Shown here piece after piece: positions 21,481-33,589 of a DNA stretch of 64,000 nt (its first letter is position 1; every line of letters begins with the position of its first letter). The stretch covers positions 389,663-453,662 of the forward strand of contig JAGQDJ010000053.1 of the NCBI GenBank assembly GCA_022885665.1, given 5' to 3'. Position numbers and translations under genes: made by a program. Source of the stretch: Triops longicaudatus. Lineage: Eukaryota; Arthropoda; Branchiopoda; Notostraca; Triopsidae. A model generated the notes under the pieces. That model was not told the DNA's origin. It saw nothing but the letters and a program-made list of their open reading frames with translations, and searched no databases.

Positions 21481-24400
21481 ACCTTTTTTATGTCCCTCCT
21501 CATGCTATTTATTGATTTCTCGAATTCGTAATTCAAGACTTGCAATTTTTGATTACCTAGATATGAGTTTCATTAGTCCCCTTTTCTTATAGCTTCTGTT
21601 ATGATCGTTTCTGATTTTTTCCAAAACCCATTTCATAGCCCCATTGCTAGATTATAATTTTATTTTATTAGCTGGCTGTTAGCAAAACCAAATAGGCCGC
21701 TTGTCCTGTCGTCTATGTTAGTCTTCGACAACGCACTTACAAGGAGTGAAATAATTTGTGTGATGAAAAAAGTGAGGAAAAAGGATTTTTAATTAACATT
21801 AAAGTTACAACATCACCGAAGATAGTCCAAAACACGAAGCATCTCAACAGCAACAGCAATTGGAGGAGTACCAAAAACCACCGATCGCGGATGGCCTTGG
21901 CGTTGAATTGGTTAAGATGTAGTAGTGGGAAAATTGTCGCCTGGCTACATGGGTTCATTCTGATTAAAGACCCAAAAGGTAGAAATTGCGAGGAGACGGA
22001 AGAAGCGTTCAAGTTATGGAAAGTCAAAATATACCGTTCAAAGGAAATGCTATACGACAAATTGAGAAGGCAAAACATACCAATAAACGCAGATGAAATA
22101 ATGAATTTTGGACCAAGACTAATCATTAACTATTTTATATTCAACAGGTTATTTATAAATTTTTAAAGGAAACAGGTATAACTGAGTTATTATAGATATG
22201 TTTTGAGACGGAGTTAGCCTTTCTTAGAAACAGATGTATTCCAGAAACAGATGTATAAGGGAAGCCGAAGACGAAATTACGTCTTAAGTATACAACGTCG
22301 TTCGTCTTAAATACACACATAAACACGTAAGCCATGTAGATTTTTTAAAAATTATTTTTCTTACATTTGAATGCCAGTGAAATTGGTTTCGGAAGGAGCA
22401 AATGGCAGTTTCAAAGCTCGGATGTCAAATTCCACTGCTATTTGTTACAAATTTTTGCGAATTTCAGAGTTGCATAATGCTGATTTTCGTTTTTTCGGAA
22501 CATCGTATATAGATGTCGTGGAATTTCCCTCAAGCTTAACGTGAGAAATTCTCACGTGAAGAAGGCTCTGCTCGTATAAGGGGGTTTTACCGCATTTTCT
22601 ATGCATTCCGCTTGGTGGTATGGTAACGTTAAACGTAAAACGTGCCCTACCGAAATATCGGTTAGTTAAACCGGGAACGGCGGTGTCATACTTCCTCTGT
22701 AACCCAACCCCACATTACGTATTTCGTATTGTAAGGCTTTCTTCGTAGTAAATGTTTGATGTGCAGTTCATGAAATGAGGGCTGGCATTCACCTTGTTGC
22801 ACAATGGCTCAGGACCTTCTGTAATTTTCAGTTCGGGTAATTTTACATTTGTCAGCGTCACGTATATAACTTGAAGAGCGTGCTAGCTACTCACGCCCTG
22901 TGGAGGAAATCTGACACTGAACTCTGGTGGTATAACATTTCGTTCAAGAGCAAAATTACCTGAGTATTACACCAGACTTCAGGGCGCGTTCTCTACTTGC
23001 AGCTCCCAGCTTCACTTGCTAATTCCTTTGAACTCCGTGAAAAACTTCTCCCGTGAAAATAATTCCTTGAACAAAGTCAGTCTCGCATAAAAAAAGGGCT
23101 TTCCTTGCGGTAATATCTTAAGAGCGAAGACCAGTCCCAGGTGCTATTGCTTTTTTTTAAGGTCCTACTGTGTTGTTGCTACCATCTTTACCTTGGCTGG
23201 ACCTGAAACGAAACCGAAACATTGGATCGATATCTGGGAGTCCATTTTCTATATAAAAAGCGCATTACGAGCATTGTATCGTGGAATCCCATGCTTAAAA
23301 GTGAAAAAGGGAGGCTGAACAGCTTCATTAGTCGAACTAACGTGGTAGTATAGAGCCTTATGACTTTAGCTTGACAATTATCTCTTCCTTTTATGCAAGA
23401 CGACTTCCTTCCGCTAACCGGAACGGCCTACCTCATCTGTTTACCATAAGAAGTGAAGCCTTTAGTACCCCGTCCTCTAGTAGTTATTCGGCTTGGCGCA
23501 TGTGTATTGTTGTTGAACAGCAAAGTCGACAAAACCCAGTGAAAAGCGCCGTGATGCTGCGACAGGTTTAAACCTTCATACTAACGGCTAGTATTACGTC
23601 GCATCTCTGGTACTAAGCATCGCGTTGTCGTGTACTCCGCACCTCCCCAGACCAAATGCCAAATACTTTCCCCTTCAAGTTCGTAAATTCCGTGCATGGA
23701 CAATTCGCCTGTCGAAAACTTGTCACTTCTTGTCGATGGAACTGAAAAAGAACCCTCCGCATTAATCTGGTGAATTTACACACGAAAGAGGCTGAGTGGT
23801 GCTTTGCGTGTTAAGTTTTAGAAGCTGTTCATTACCGAACTCGAACATGGTGTTTTTTCATAAAGAGGCTGACAGGCATCATTTGTTTCGAGCCGTGGAG
23901 CAAATGAACGGCCATAAACATAGAAAGCGAGAGCAATGTAAGTACTTACTCAGCGTCTATTATTGTCCTCTGTCGTATTGCACTAAACCTGGGTTGTTTC
24001 TGCGGGTATTGATTGGGGTACACTTTACAGTCCAGCAGTGCCGAGCTCCCTCATACTGTAGCAATACCTCTTTCGTAGCTCATTGTAAATTTCATGCCAA
24101 ATATTCATCAAAAGGCGAACACAAGCGTTATTATGCTACGCCACGAGGTCTTACCTGGCATTTTGGACAGTCTACTCACGTGACTCAACACGCAAGTCAC
24201 TTCATTAAACTTCCAAGACTCGGTGGGTTTTGTCTTGAAAACACAGGCGAGTGTCGTATTAGGTCGCAATAACGAGGAAAATACTAAGTCTCCTTCGGTT
24301 TTCCGTTAATGTTAGTTGCGTCGAGGTGGAAGACAGTAGCAGACCTAATTCCCGAAGGAGTTGTCCACAGTTCCAAACAATTAGGTTTTCAATTTTTCTC

Positions 24401-24482
24401 GCATGGTTAACCAATTTTTGTGACGTGTGGAGGAGGGAAGATTGTTTTAGCCCTTTCTTGAGGACGTGTTGGTGTAGTTGCC

Positions 24483-26441
24483 ATGGCTGCAGTCGTAGAA
24501 GATGGTAACACGGTGTCGGAGACAAGAGAATTGCCTGTGGATACCAGTGTCGAGCTGGTACCTACATCAGACAGTAATCAAGTGACTGAGTTCCTCGAAA
24601 GCATTCCAAGCACTCCGAAATTGGAGATGTTTCGCTCCAAAAGCATGATTATTGCGCCGCAGACAGTTGACTCCAAGGAATCCGTTTTAAGTCGACTGTT
24701 CAGAAAAGCCCCCAAGAGAGTCCGGGAAGTTAGTATCGAAGAATTACGAGAGCAAAAATCCACAAAGGGTAAAGAGCAGAAACAACCCACGCCCTCGGAA
24801 CAAGAATCGCAAGGAAAGCTTAAGAAAACCCGCTCGCGATCCAGTACCCGTCTGTTCCAGTCCAAGGAATCCCTCAGTCACAAAGGAAACATTAAATCTG
24901 ATTCTAAAGCACAGGAGAAGGAAATAAAGCGCCGTGACAGTTTCAAGTTATTCCGGTCTAACTTAGAGCTGAGCACTCGCAATAAGGCTGACTCGCAAAA
25001 ATCCGCTGATAACGAACCTAATGCTGTCAAAGCCGGAGAAGAAGCGTTTACTAGGAATGTGAAGCAGCGTGGAAGCGTTAGAAAACTTTCGATGAGGAAA
25101 GCGAAAAATGCTGATAAAAATCTGCCAGAGGAGGAAAACGAAAAGGGTGATGAGGTTATCGTACGTGAACGTAGTATTTCATCGGAAACGCCAACCAGTG
25201 AACAACGCACCACATTTGCTTTGTTTGCTCCCAAGACTTTCAACAATACGGACAAAAAGGCAGTCAAGTCATCTAAGAAAGACAAGTCACGTACCGAATT
25301 GGTTGTTTCGCTGCGCAAAACTGGTACAGAGGAATTGCCCAGGCATGCCGAAATCGTTATCGTTGGTCAAGAGCAACCGGTGGTTGAAAAGCGAAGATTC
25401 AGTTTCGGCTCCTTCAAGAGGAGCAACACTACAGCGACTGCTACCGTAGTTGCCCCAAAATCGATAACTCCTTCTCCCGTATCTGAAAGCGTCGCCAATA
25501 ATGAGCTTAAAGACAACTTGTCTGAAACCATTCCCACGGAATACGTTTCGGCCATGAAAAAAGACACTAAACGGACCAATTTCGCTGTTTTAATGCGATC
25601 CAAGTCGAAAGAGCGTTCAAAACCCAAAGCGCCTGATTCGCTAGGGAGCGCTCCACTGCCCGACAAAGGAAACAAAAAGACCAAAAGCCAAGGAGATACG
25701 ATTCGCGCATCTGTCACTGTACCAAAAAGAGCGTCGACTTGGTTTCGCTCAAAGGAAAGTGACAACAATGAACGCCAAAGCGTTCTAAAAGTCGAAGATA
25801 GCTTGGGAAGCGCAATAAAAATCTCAGAAAATTCTGAAACCGTGAGCCTGGTCAAGAAACGTTCCAGTTTCCGTTTATTCCGGTCGTCAAGTTTACCGCG
25901 TTTATCCAAAACCAATGCTGAAAAGGCTAAGCGTCAAGAGGCATCCAGTGAAGCTCCGGAAGCTGTAACAAATAATGAGTCGGATGTTAACGTTACCGAA
26001 ACCTCCCTAAATTCTTCAGTTAGCGAGGATGGGGAAACTCCCAAGAAGAAAAGGCTGAGTTTTGCGACAGATCCAACAGATTTAAATGCCGAGAATGTAA
26101 CACATGCAGGTGCTATTACACCACCATTAAGGAACGACGATAAAGACATCGTTGCAAATGAACCAGAAAGCACGACATCGGCAAATGTGCTATTGGAGCC
26201 GAAGGGGATTATAGATACCCCATTAACCAAAACTGATTCCGATTCATCCCAACGTAATCCCGCGCAAGATGACGTGATACAATTGAAAACAATAGGAGCT
26301 AGATTAGCTGTTGAAGACAGTATTCCAAACTATTTCACCAGAACTTCAACCACCAGCACGGACGCTACGAGAGAAGAAAATGTTTTCAATCGCATGTGGA
26401 GTAGAGTTTCCCTTCGCAAAGCAAAGCGTGAGAAACCCTGA
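24483..26441 (+). CDS. Unrecognised Ser/Lys/Arg-rich protein with repeated KRxSFxLFRS motif
   Basis: One uninterrupted 652-codon frame from an ATG in good context (GTTGCCATGG) to TGA. No known domain, signal peptide or membrane segment; it looks intrinsically disordered. A degenerate motif with a basic pair, Ser and an aromatic LFRS core recurs about ten times: LEMFRSKSM, RSSTRLFQSKES, KRRDSFKLFRSN, RGSVRKLSMRK, KRRFSFGSFKRS, KRTNFAVLMRSKSKE, KRASTWFRSKES, KKRSSFRLFRSSS, KKKRLSFA, SRVSLRKAKRE. Many are basophilic kinase-type sites (R/K-R-x-S). It could be a free-standing intronless gene. Alternatively it could be an upstream exon of varicose, whose first recognised exon starts 127 bp after this stop; a weak donor (TGGA then GTAGAG at 26401) would join in frame. 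Function unknown. Confidence 0.75.
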   Translation: MAAVVEDGNTVSETRELPVDTSVELVPTSDSNQVTEFLESIPSTPKLEMFRSKSMIIAPQTVDSKESVLSRLFRKAPKRVREVSIEELREQKSTKGKEQKQPTPSEQESQGKLKKTRSRSSTRLFQSKESLSHKGNIKSDSKAQEKEIKRRDSFKLFRSNLELSTRNKADSQKSADNEPNAVKAGEEAFTRNVKQRGSVRKLSMRKAKNADKNLPEEENEKGDEVIVRERSISSETPTSEQRTTFALFAPKTFNNTDKKAVKSSKKDKSRTELVVSLRKTGTEELPRHAEIVIVGQEQPVVEKRRFSFGSFKRSNTTATATVVAPKSITPSPVSESVANNELKDNLSETIPTEYVSAMKKDTKRTNFAVLMRSKSKERSKPKAPDSLGSAPLPDKGNKKTKSQGDTIRASVTVPKRASTWFRSKESDNNERQSVLKVEDSLGSAIKISENSETVSLVKKRSSFRLFRSSSLPRLSKTNAEKAKRQEASSEAPEAVTNNESDVNVTETSLNSSVSEDGETPKKKRLSFATDPTDLNAENVTHAGAITPPLRNDDKDIVANEPESTTSANVLLEPKGIIDTPLTKTDSDSSQRNPAQDDVIQLKTIGARLAVEDSIPNYFTRTSTTSTDATREENVFNRMWSRVSLRKAKREKP

Positions 26442-26568
26442 TCAATCAAAAATCGATAAAAGATTACCAGTGATAGAATTTACGAAAATATGCAATTTAG
26501 ATACTCTAATTCTACAATAGGTTGTGCATCAAAGTTTTAATATGTTTATATATATTTTTTTCTTACAG

Positions 26569-26700
26569 CTGCTTTGCTACACGTACGGGATAACCTTAGT
26601 GGTCTCGATGGCAGACTTGGAGCCGAAAACACAGATTTACTATTCCTCAGGAGTCTTATGGACAGTCCCATCATGCGATCCTTAGTCAAGGTAGCGTTTC

Positions 26701-26737
<37 letters not shown>

Positions 26738-29700
26738 CGTGGCTGTTGCGTGGGGATACCGTAGAGTACGCAGGTTCAAATCAAAGCCAGAACCGTGCTG
26801 GTTTCTGCGTTTGCGCGTAAATAGGTGTAGAGAATGGCTTCTTGCTTTACTAACTTTCGGTGTGTACATTTGAAGAGCGAAAGTGTCCTTAACTAAATGG
26901 TCCCGTATATTGCCTTCGGCCCCATTCCTTTACAACAACGCCAGTGCCAAGGTAAGCTTTAAATACAAAGGCTGGTAACCTAAAGGAAAATGGGAGGACG
27001 GGGAGGAAGTCTGGGGGGAATACAAAGACTCACGCAGGATAACCCCTCCCGGTATACAGTACAGGTATTTTGAATGCCGAGACAGGTAAGGGCGGGAGGA
27101 ACGCATTCAGGTGGGGAAGAGGAGGAAAGCCAGCCCAATCTCCTAACGACTAGTAGAAACCAGCACTAGCAGCAGTGGTTGCAAAGGAAAGCTTGAAAAC
27201 GAACCAAGCCACCAAAGTACCAAGAGGGAGGATATTTTTCAGTGTTCTACTTTTTCCTGTGTTGCTTCCAATTACTACTTGAAATTCTAGGAGTGCGCAC
27301 GTTATTAGGTAATTTTAATGAAGGGCTTTTCGTGAAGGAAGTTGGGGTACTGTGCTCGTGTGGGTGTGTGATATATTTTAAAAAAATATTTTCCGCTAGT
27401 GTAGGGACGGGGCGCGGTCCCGCTATGGCTGAAACCAAAAGCTTTGATTTGAACCTTGCTGTGTAGAAACAATTCTACAAAAAGGAATTAGGGAGTTGGA
27501 ATCAATAATATTTATGTGCTGCAATTAGGTGCAAGATCAGTTGGAAGAAAGCGTGCCCGCGTCCAAGCCTGTCGCGAGCGGGAATTGCGAGTTGACTTTG
27601 GATCTCATAACGACCCTCAAATCTAAATTTGCCAATAGGGACGCTCAAGAATTGGCCAAGCTGCTCCAAGAGCCACATATCAAAGTAAGCAACGTCGGAG
27701 AAGATAGACACTTTCGTTTCGTTTATATTTTCTTAACGAGCCTGCTTTGTATTCTTAGGCATTATTACAATCGCACGACCTTATAGCTGATAAGAGCTAC
27801 GAACAAACACCACCACCGTCCGACGAATCCGATTCCGAGCCTTCTTCATTAACTCAGACTTTACTCAACGGGTATCACGTAGACATGCCTGCGGACATTA
27901 GCGATATTCGCATTGTTAGTATAAGGAAAACGCCGGGAGAGCCTCTGGTATACCTATTTTTATCGTCAAGATCTGCCAATAAAAGCAAGTGGTAACCTAT
28001 TTTCCTCTCAGGGCTTAACTGTGAAAGTTGAGGATGGTCAGTTAGTGGTAGCCCGAATCCTTGGGGGCGGCATGATTGATCGTCAAGGCTTATTACATGT
28101 TGGCGACGTCATCGGGGAAGTAAACGGCTTTCATGCCAAAACGCCAGAAGAGTTACAAGTCGAAATTGCTCGCGCCAAAGAACACATCACCTTGAAAATT
28201 CTGCCCAGCTTTCAAGAAATTGCAGCAGGGGCTCAGGTAAACCCCGGCTCAATCCTGACACCCGAAGTCACCAACTCGGTGGTAAGTTACAATTGGCTTG
28301 AACTTTCAGTCAAGTAGTCCTAGTTCGGCGAAAGGGGATGAACGCTGGAATACTAACCTCACTACCGAGTATGTGAATGTGCGGTGCTGGCTATTAACCT
28401 GACTTCCGTAACAATCTGATTTCATCACATTAAAGTTGACTAATACGTTCCTGGTATAGCTATTTTCTTCTTTGTTTAATGGCTATGCTAGAACTTATTA
28501 GATAACCCATCTATTTCTATCCCCACACCACTTGCGTTAATCGCTGTGATATCTTTTGGTGTGTGTGCTTATAGTGTTACATGAGAGCGCTTTTCGACTA
28601 CGATCCTAAAGAAGACAAACTACTCCCCTGTCCAGAAATTGGTTTAACGTTTAAACAGGGAGATATATTACAGGTACGTAGTAGGACAAATGATAAAATT
28701 TGTAGCTGAAACTAATTCCCAACGCCCATCGCTCTCTGTCCAAAGAAGGCACCTTTCAGTAACTAGATCAATTTCTATTAATTAGATTGTCAATCAAAGT
28801 GACCCCAACTGGTGGCAAGCGAAAAAAGTGGGATGGAGTGGTCCAGCGGGATTAATTCCATCACAGGAGCTGGAAGAGCGTCGTAAAGCGTTTGTGGCAC
28901 CAGAGGCCGACTACGTACACAAGATTGGATTCTGTGGGACTAGAGTAAGTTTAGCTATTTTTTTCCAAAAACAACTTTCGATCTTTTTACCTTATTCAAA
29001 TGTAGGTTTCGAGGAAAAAGAAGAAACTGTTGTACCAGATCAAATCGAGTGCCGATTTAGATAAAGCCGAACTTCTACTTTACGAAGAAGTGACCCGTAT
29101 GCCGCCATTCCGCAGGAAGACTTTAATTTTGATAGGCTCCGAAGGTGTCGGTCGACGAACACTGAAAAACCGACTGATTAACAGTGATCCTGAGCGATTT
29201 GGAACGGTTTTACCTCGTAAATTACTTAAGAGACTTTCGAATGTGTTCCGTAGATTGACTTTCTGATAATTCCTTCAGACACTTCTCGACCCATGAGAGA
29301 GCTGGAGGACGACGGCATGGGCTATTGGTTCGTTTCAAGAGAAGATATGGAAATTGATATTCGAAACCATCAATATCTGGAATACGGCGAACATAACGGC
29401 CAGTTGTACGGGACGAAACTTGACAGCATTAGGAATATCATCCGTCAAGGCAAAATGTGCATTCTCGATTGCAGCCCAAATGTAGTTTCGCACAAATTAG
29501 TAGTTTATGACATACTTACTATTTTTATTGGTTAGTCCCTGAAAACGTTGCACAACTCACCCGAATTTATGCCGTTTGTCATATTTTTGGCGGCACCTGG
29601 CATGGAACAACTCAAGTACCTGTATGATAACAACCGGTATTCCAGCAGGAACTTGACTGTAAGTGGAATGCGTAAAGAAGTTCAAAGTGGAAGCGTTAAC

Positions 29701-30039
29701 AATATTATTCCTTTAACAGTTCAGCCGCGGAAGCTCTATACGTATGAGCACACGCCGCGCCAGGACTTTGGAATCCCTAGCGTCCTTATACGAAGTGAGT
29801 TTAATGAATCTCGAAAAGCCTTTCATGTTAAGACGAGCTAATATTTCTTGTCTGATAATTAGGAGGAAGACTTCAAGAGTGCTGTTGAAGAGAGTGCGCG
29901 TTTGCAGCGAACGTACGAAAAGTACTTTGATATGGTCATTGTCAACGAAGAACCGGATACGACATTCCGTAAAGTCGTAGAGGCCTTAGAAGCTCTAAGC
30001 AATCAACACCAATGGGTACCCGTCTCTTGGGTGTATTAA
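26569..30039 (+). CDS. vari: Varicose, MAGUK of the MPP2/MPP6 (p55) family
   Basis: Eleven exons: 26569-26690, 27529-27684, 27759-27947, 28012-28281, 28575-28673, 28786-28944, 29006-29216, 29279-29481, 29536-29658, 29720-29794, 29863-30039 (TAA). All joins are in frame, giving 594 residues without the first exon. A membrane-associated scaffold of septate junctions in arthropods. Domains in order: L27-type region (DNLSGL...LLFLRSLMDSPIMRSLVKVQDQLEES), a PDZ (GEPLGLTVKVEDGQLVVARILGGG, split by an intron after GEPL), SH3 (ALFDYDPKEDK...NWWQAKK...GLIPSQ), a basic hinge (SRKKKKLLYQ), and a guanylate-kinase-like domain (LILIGSEGVGRRTLKNRL; HTSRPMRE; EYGEHNGQLYGTKLDSI) ending WVPVSWVY. The exon 29720-29794 encodes SRGSSIRMSTRRARTLESLA, which I remember from Drosophila Varicose but not vertebrate MPP6. 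The first base of the first listed codon lies in an unplaced upstream exon. Confidence 0.93.
26702..26734. repeat. Poly(T) run, 33 bases
   Basis: Homopolymer of T just inside the 838-bp first intron of varicose (26691-27528). The rest of that intron shows no coding content. The run length is likely to be unreliable in assembly. Confidence 0.85.
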
Positions 30040-30567
30040 ACCTACAAAACTTTGCTGTCTTGGAATTAAAGTGTCCATTCCACGTGTCATATCCACTGCC
30101 ATGCATTCAATCATGACATCAGTTCGTTTGTTGAAAAAGCAACTTACAATGATAGGAGACTTGACCTTAGAATCCATCTGTGTAGGTTATGTACCCAATT
30201 TTTTCATTAAGGAGAATATCATCCTCCCTCCAATGAAAGCTAAGGCTCATTTTTTATATTGTTATAGAACCCGGAAGGTTTCATGTAATCGAGTGTCTTC
30301 TGTAAAGTTACGGAAAAACGTAGCTCTCTTTCGCAGCCAAAACCACATTAGCTGAGGAAAATAATAAAAGTATCTATCAGAATTGAAAAGCCCAAGTTGC
30401 AGCTACGTTAAAAGTTTAGTTGTTAGTTAGCACAGCCATTGCACGTGTGGAGTTGAGTGTATGTAATTAAACAAAGTAAATAATACGTGAGACGAAAAAA
30501 ACAAAATCTTGCACTTACTGAAAATGTCAATATTCGCTTAAAAGGGATTTATTCTTAAAGCGTATTT
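30040..30567. other. Intergenic, convergent 3' ends of varicose and RPP30
   Basis: Contains both 3' UTRs. AATAAA at 30363-30368 (+) could end varicose. TTTATT at 30548-30553 (AATAAA on the minus strand) lies 15 bases after the RPP30 stop. Confidence 0.5.
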
Positions 30568-31768
30568 TCATTCTACAGAGATTTTGGCTTTTTTATGCTC
30601 AGGTTCCCGAACGTCTTCACTTGCGGTTATGGAGATGAGGCCTTTTCCAGTTTTGCGCGTGTAGGCGTGCAACGCCAGCGACCGGCAAAGGGATGTGAGA
30701 GCAGCTTTCGACTGGCTTTCGCTTAAGCCAAAAAGATGACCCCTAAAGGAAGACACAGAATATCAGTCTTTGCATAATTAGCCTCACAGATGACTTACAG
30801 GTTAGCGACATCGTAAGGAGAACGAAGTTCCAAGGGCGTTGTAGCCCCACTGGTTATAATAACATTCTACCACAAAGAATTTGCATATTACATATTACTA
30901 AAACTAATTGGATATTTTTTTTTTACCCTTGATTTGCCTATGGTGTGTAAGGTATGAGCGTTATAGATTGTGTTTTTTCTCAAAGTCGAGTCGCGAATGG
31001 CTGGAGCGTACTGAATTTCAAAATAAAGGCCCCTTTCTACTGCTTGGTAATAGTTACGACGGTTAAACCGGAATTGATTACTAGCTTCGGGGTCTAAAGA
31101 AATAATATCAACTTCCAAATTGCCACACACGTACTGCGGAACGAAATACGTGAGCGGAAATCGTTACAAATCCATTATGCACACTGTACCTGAAAAGCAG
31201 CTTGACTTTTAGGTACGACAGCCAGGATATCGTACTTTTTAACATTCTCCGACTGAACCTGATGAACAAAATTGCAAATTAATGACTAAGTAACGTTCCT
31301 GCTGGGAAAACTTACAAACTTGTGGGTGCAATTAGGGTCTGTCAGGACCAGTGTAAGTCGCTGAAAGATGTTAGGAACCAGTCCAGCTTCCTTAAAAGAC
31401 AAATTGATACAATTCTAACACCAATAAATCTATAGTAAAATACTTTGAACTCCTGTAAATCAGCTTCGGTTAAGAAGTGCTGGGAGGGCGGCGGGATTTC
31501 TTTTGCACCATTGGTTTGTGCCTCTCCTTTTTTGCCTTTCTTTTTGGTTGGAACCAAGTGTTCTTCTCCAATCACTGTATTGATAGCGATGGATTCGTAG
31601 CCCACTAGACAAGAAAAGTATTTCGATACTAATGTACACAGAAAATACAAAAAGAATCTGGCTAAAATTCTTACACTTCATGGCTTTGTGTAACACTTGC
31701 TTGAGAGTAGTCACTGGACTACACTCAGTAGGAATGTTAAGATCACAAAATCCTTTCAAGTTATCCAT
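30568..31768 (-). CDS. RPP30: Ribonuclease P/MRP protein subunit p30
   Basis: Seven exons: 31768-31675, 31604-31444, 31390-31316, 31258-31190, 31133-30927, 30866-30799, 30742-30568. In frame, 282 residues (human 268). A subunit of nuclear RNase P and RNase MRP, which remove tRNA 5' leaders and process rRNA; it adopts a PHP-like TIM-barrel fold. Seen: MDNLKGFCDLNIPTE at the start, GYESIAINTVIGEEH, VPNIFQRLTLVLTD, KKYDILAVVPKSQAAFQ, CGNLEVDIISLD, ERGLYFEIQYAPAIRDSTLR, NVIITSGATTPLELRSPYDV and GHLFGLSESQSKAAL, each matching the human order. A lysine-rich loop (KKKGKKGE) after the second block and a basic C-terminus are typical. It is read away from TMEM65. Confidence 0.95.
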
Positions 31769-32275
31769 TGATGTGTTCGTTATTTTTTACTTTTCGATTT
31801 AACCACGTGTGAATATGTTTAAAGTTGTTTTAAGTTGTCATCGCTAGAGAGCGAAATTTGCCAAATTAATAAATAAAAAAATAATAAAATAAAAGTGTTT
31901 TTCTAACCTGGGTAACATTAATCATTATTTCGGTAAAGTTTTTGATTCGTTAGTTTTACGAAATTACTAGAATTTTTTAAGTTCGAAAAAAACAAAATTC
32001 TTCTTTCTACTTGTTATCTCGTTAACTTTTACTTTTTGTGACTTAGCTATAATAGATGGCAGGATGTGTCTTTTAAAATAGAAATTCATCACAGGTGATA
32101 GTCTTGAAGCGAGAAGTGGAACTGTTTTGAACTGACAGGAAAAAGAAACAGTGTCAAGGGTTTATCGTGAAGAGGCTCAATCATCTTTCAAGGTGTTCGT
32201 GGGTTGCGAGCAATCTCTGATTATTATTCTGTTAAAAAAATAACCTGTAGTGTTGGCGTATGCTAGTTATCAGTC
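31769..32275. promoter_or_regulatory. Divergent promoter region RPP30 / TMEM65
   Basis: 507 bp between two divergent start codons; must contain both promoters. The plus-strand part has A-rich runs and no clear TATA box near position -30 of either gene. Confidence 0.4.
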
Positions 32276-33240
32276 ATGTGCGCTTTTGTGAAAGCTCTCG
32301 ACATGAGTTGCAAACTTAAATCTGTCAGCCCCCTTTGCTTGGAGATGTTGCCATTGCCAAAGATCCTTTTTCACCCTAGTTTACCAAATTTTCCCCGGCT
32401 CAGCTTAAGCGACTTCCGCAAAGTATACACAGGAACAGCTCATCAAAGCTTAGACCGACCTAGTATGGTCAGACCTATGAAATCATCGCTTTCTGCGAAC
32501 CAAGCAGAACGGTGGGTTAAAACTTTGAAAGAAGAAGAACGGGCCTTTTTGTTGCAAGCATTATTGAAGCAACAGCAACTTAACCCTACGAAAGATTCTC
32601 AGTCTACCTTGGAAGAAGACGTTTCCAGCAAAGAAAGTCTTCCTACGTCTCCTTCCTTGATTGAACTTCGAAAAGGTAAACTTTATAAAAAAAATGATTG
32701 AAATGGACGTCATATATTATCTTTGTAGTTGCGGTACATTACGCTATTCCTTTCGTAGGATTTGGGTTTCTGGATAACTTTATCATGATAGTCGCTGTAA
32801 GAATTGTTGCTATCTTGAACAGAAAGTTAACGATACAAAATATAATGCGAATAATTTGAATGTAGGGCGACTACATTGATATAACAATCGGCACTGCGCT
32901 GGGTATTTCTACAATGGCTGCAGCAGCTTTAGGGAATGCAATTTCTGACGTTGCCGGTGTTGGTTCGGCATGGTATGTCGAAAATGTGGCGGGTAAATTG
33001 GGTATTCCGACCCCGAATTTAACACCTGAGCAATTAACGATGCGATCAGCTAGATGGGCAACTCATGCAGTATGGTTTTAGATTAGTAGCATCTAAATTT
33101 GCTGGCTAAGTTGCTTATGTGCATACTGTTAATAGGGAAGAGCGATTGGAGTAGCTATCGGATGCATTTTGGGAATGATTCCCCTTCTTTTTCTCCCTGG
33201 GCGAGACAAAGAAGAAGACGATAAGAAAACTATATCGTGA
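32276..33240 (+). CDS. TMEM65: Transmembrane protein 65
   Basis: Four exons: 32276-32675, 32729-32796, 32866-33069, 33136-33240 (TGA). In frame, 258 residues. A multi-pass protein of the inner mitochondrial membrane, linked in vertebrates to mitochondrial Na/Ca exchange. The conserved core is VGFGFLDNFIMIVAGDYID, then ALGISTMAAAALGNAISDVAG, LGIPTPNLTPEQL and AIGVAIGCILGMIPLLFLPG. It contains three hydrophobic segments and ends in an acidic/basic tail (GRDKEEDDKK). The N-terminal third (about 130 residues in exon 1) is poorly conserved and includes ANQAERWVKTLKEEER, a typical piece of the family just before the membrane part. The start is the first in-frame ATG; a downstream ATG at codon 10 is possible. 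Confidence 0.93.
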
Positions 33241-33589
33241 AGCAGCATAAAAAACGGCTCATCAACTTGACCTCATTTCAAATGCGGGCTGTGTAGGGCT
33301 CGACAACTAGTGCAATGCTCGCTGAACTTTACACAATATTATTCTTGAGTAACTTATGGAATTATGCGATCCAAACGCTGTTTTAATTATTCTAATGCCG
33401 GTGAAAACTTTTTAAACATTGAACTAGCTATATAATTCGATTTCCAATGTTAGCTCAAGCAGCTTTACTTCCATTCTTGTCACATCTTTTACGAAATATA
33501 TGTAAATCCTGGGAAAAAAAATTTACTTTTGATTTTGCTGTGGAACCGCCTCACAGACTCACTTGCTTTAGTAAATCGCGTGTTGCAGA
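33241..33589. other. Intergenic, TMEM65 3' flank
   Basis: Presumed 3' UTR of TMEM65 and the leader of the first tRNA gene. Nothing else seen. Confidence 0.4.

Larger units (their letters stand above)
17923..24482. other. 6.5-kb gene-poor region
   Basis: No gene is firmly supported. It contains the 5' flank of the ANKRD29-like gene, one exon-like open frame (19374-19569, listed separately), a repeat copy at 21355-21480, a 10-base C run near 21463, and TATA-like strings (for example near 20865 and 23250) without an obvious gene to serve. An open frame at 21756-22166 (+) is unsupported. The missing first exons of ANKRD29-like (-) and varicose (+) may be here. Confidence 0.4.

Noticed and set aside
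21756..22166. 137-codon plus-strand open frame in the gene-poor region
   Set aside because: The alternative strand is open over nearly the same stretch, no domain is recognisable and no convincing splice sites or promoter. Kept out of the gene list.
24878..25318. Antisense open frames inside the 652-codon ORF
   Set aside because: They are shadows of the Ser/Lys-rich codon pattern on the other strand.
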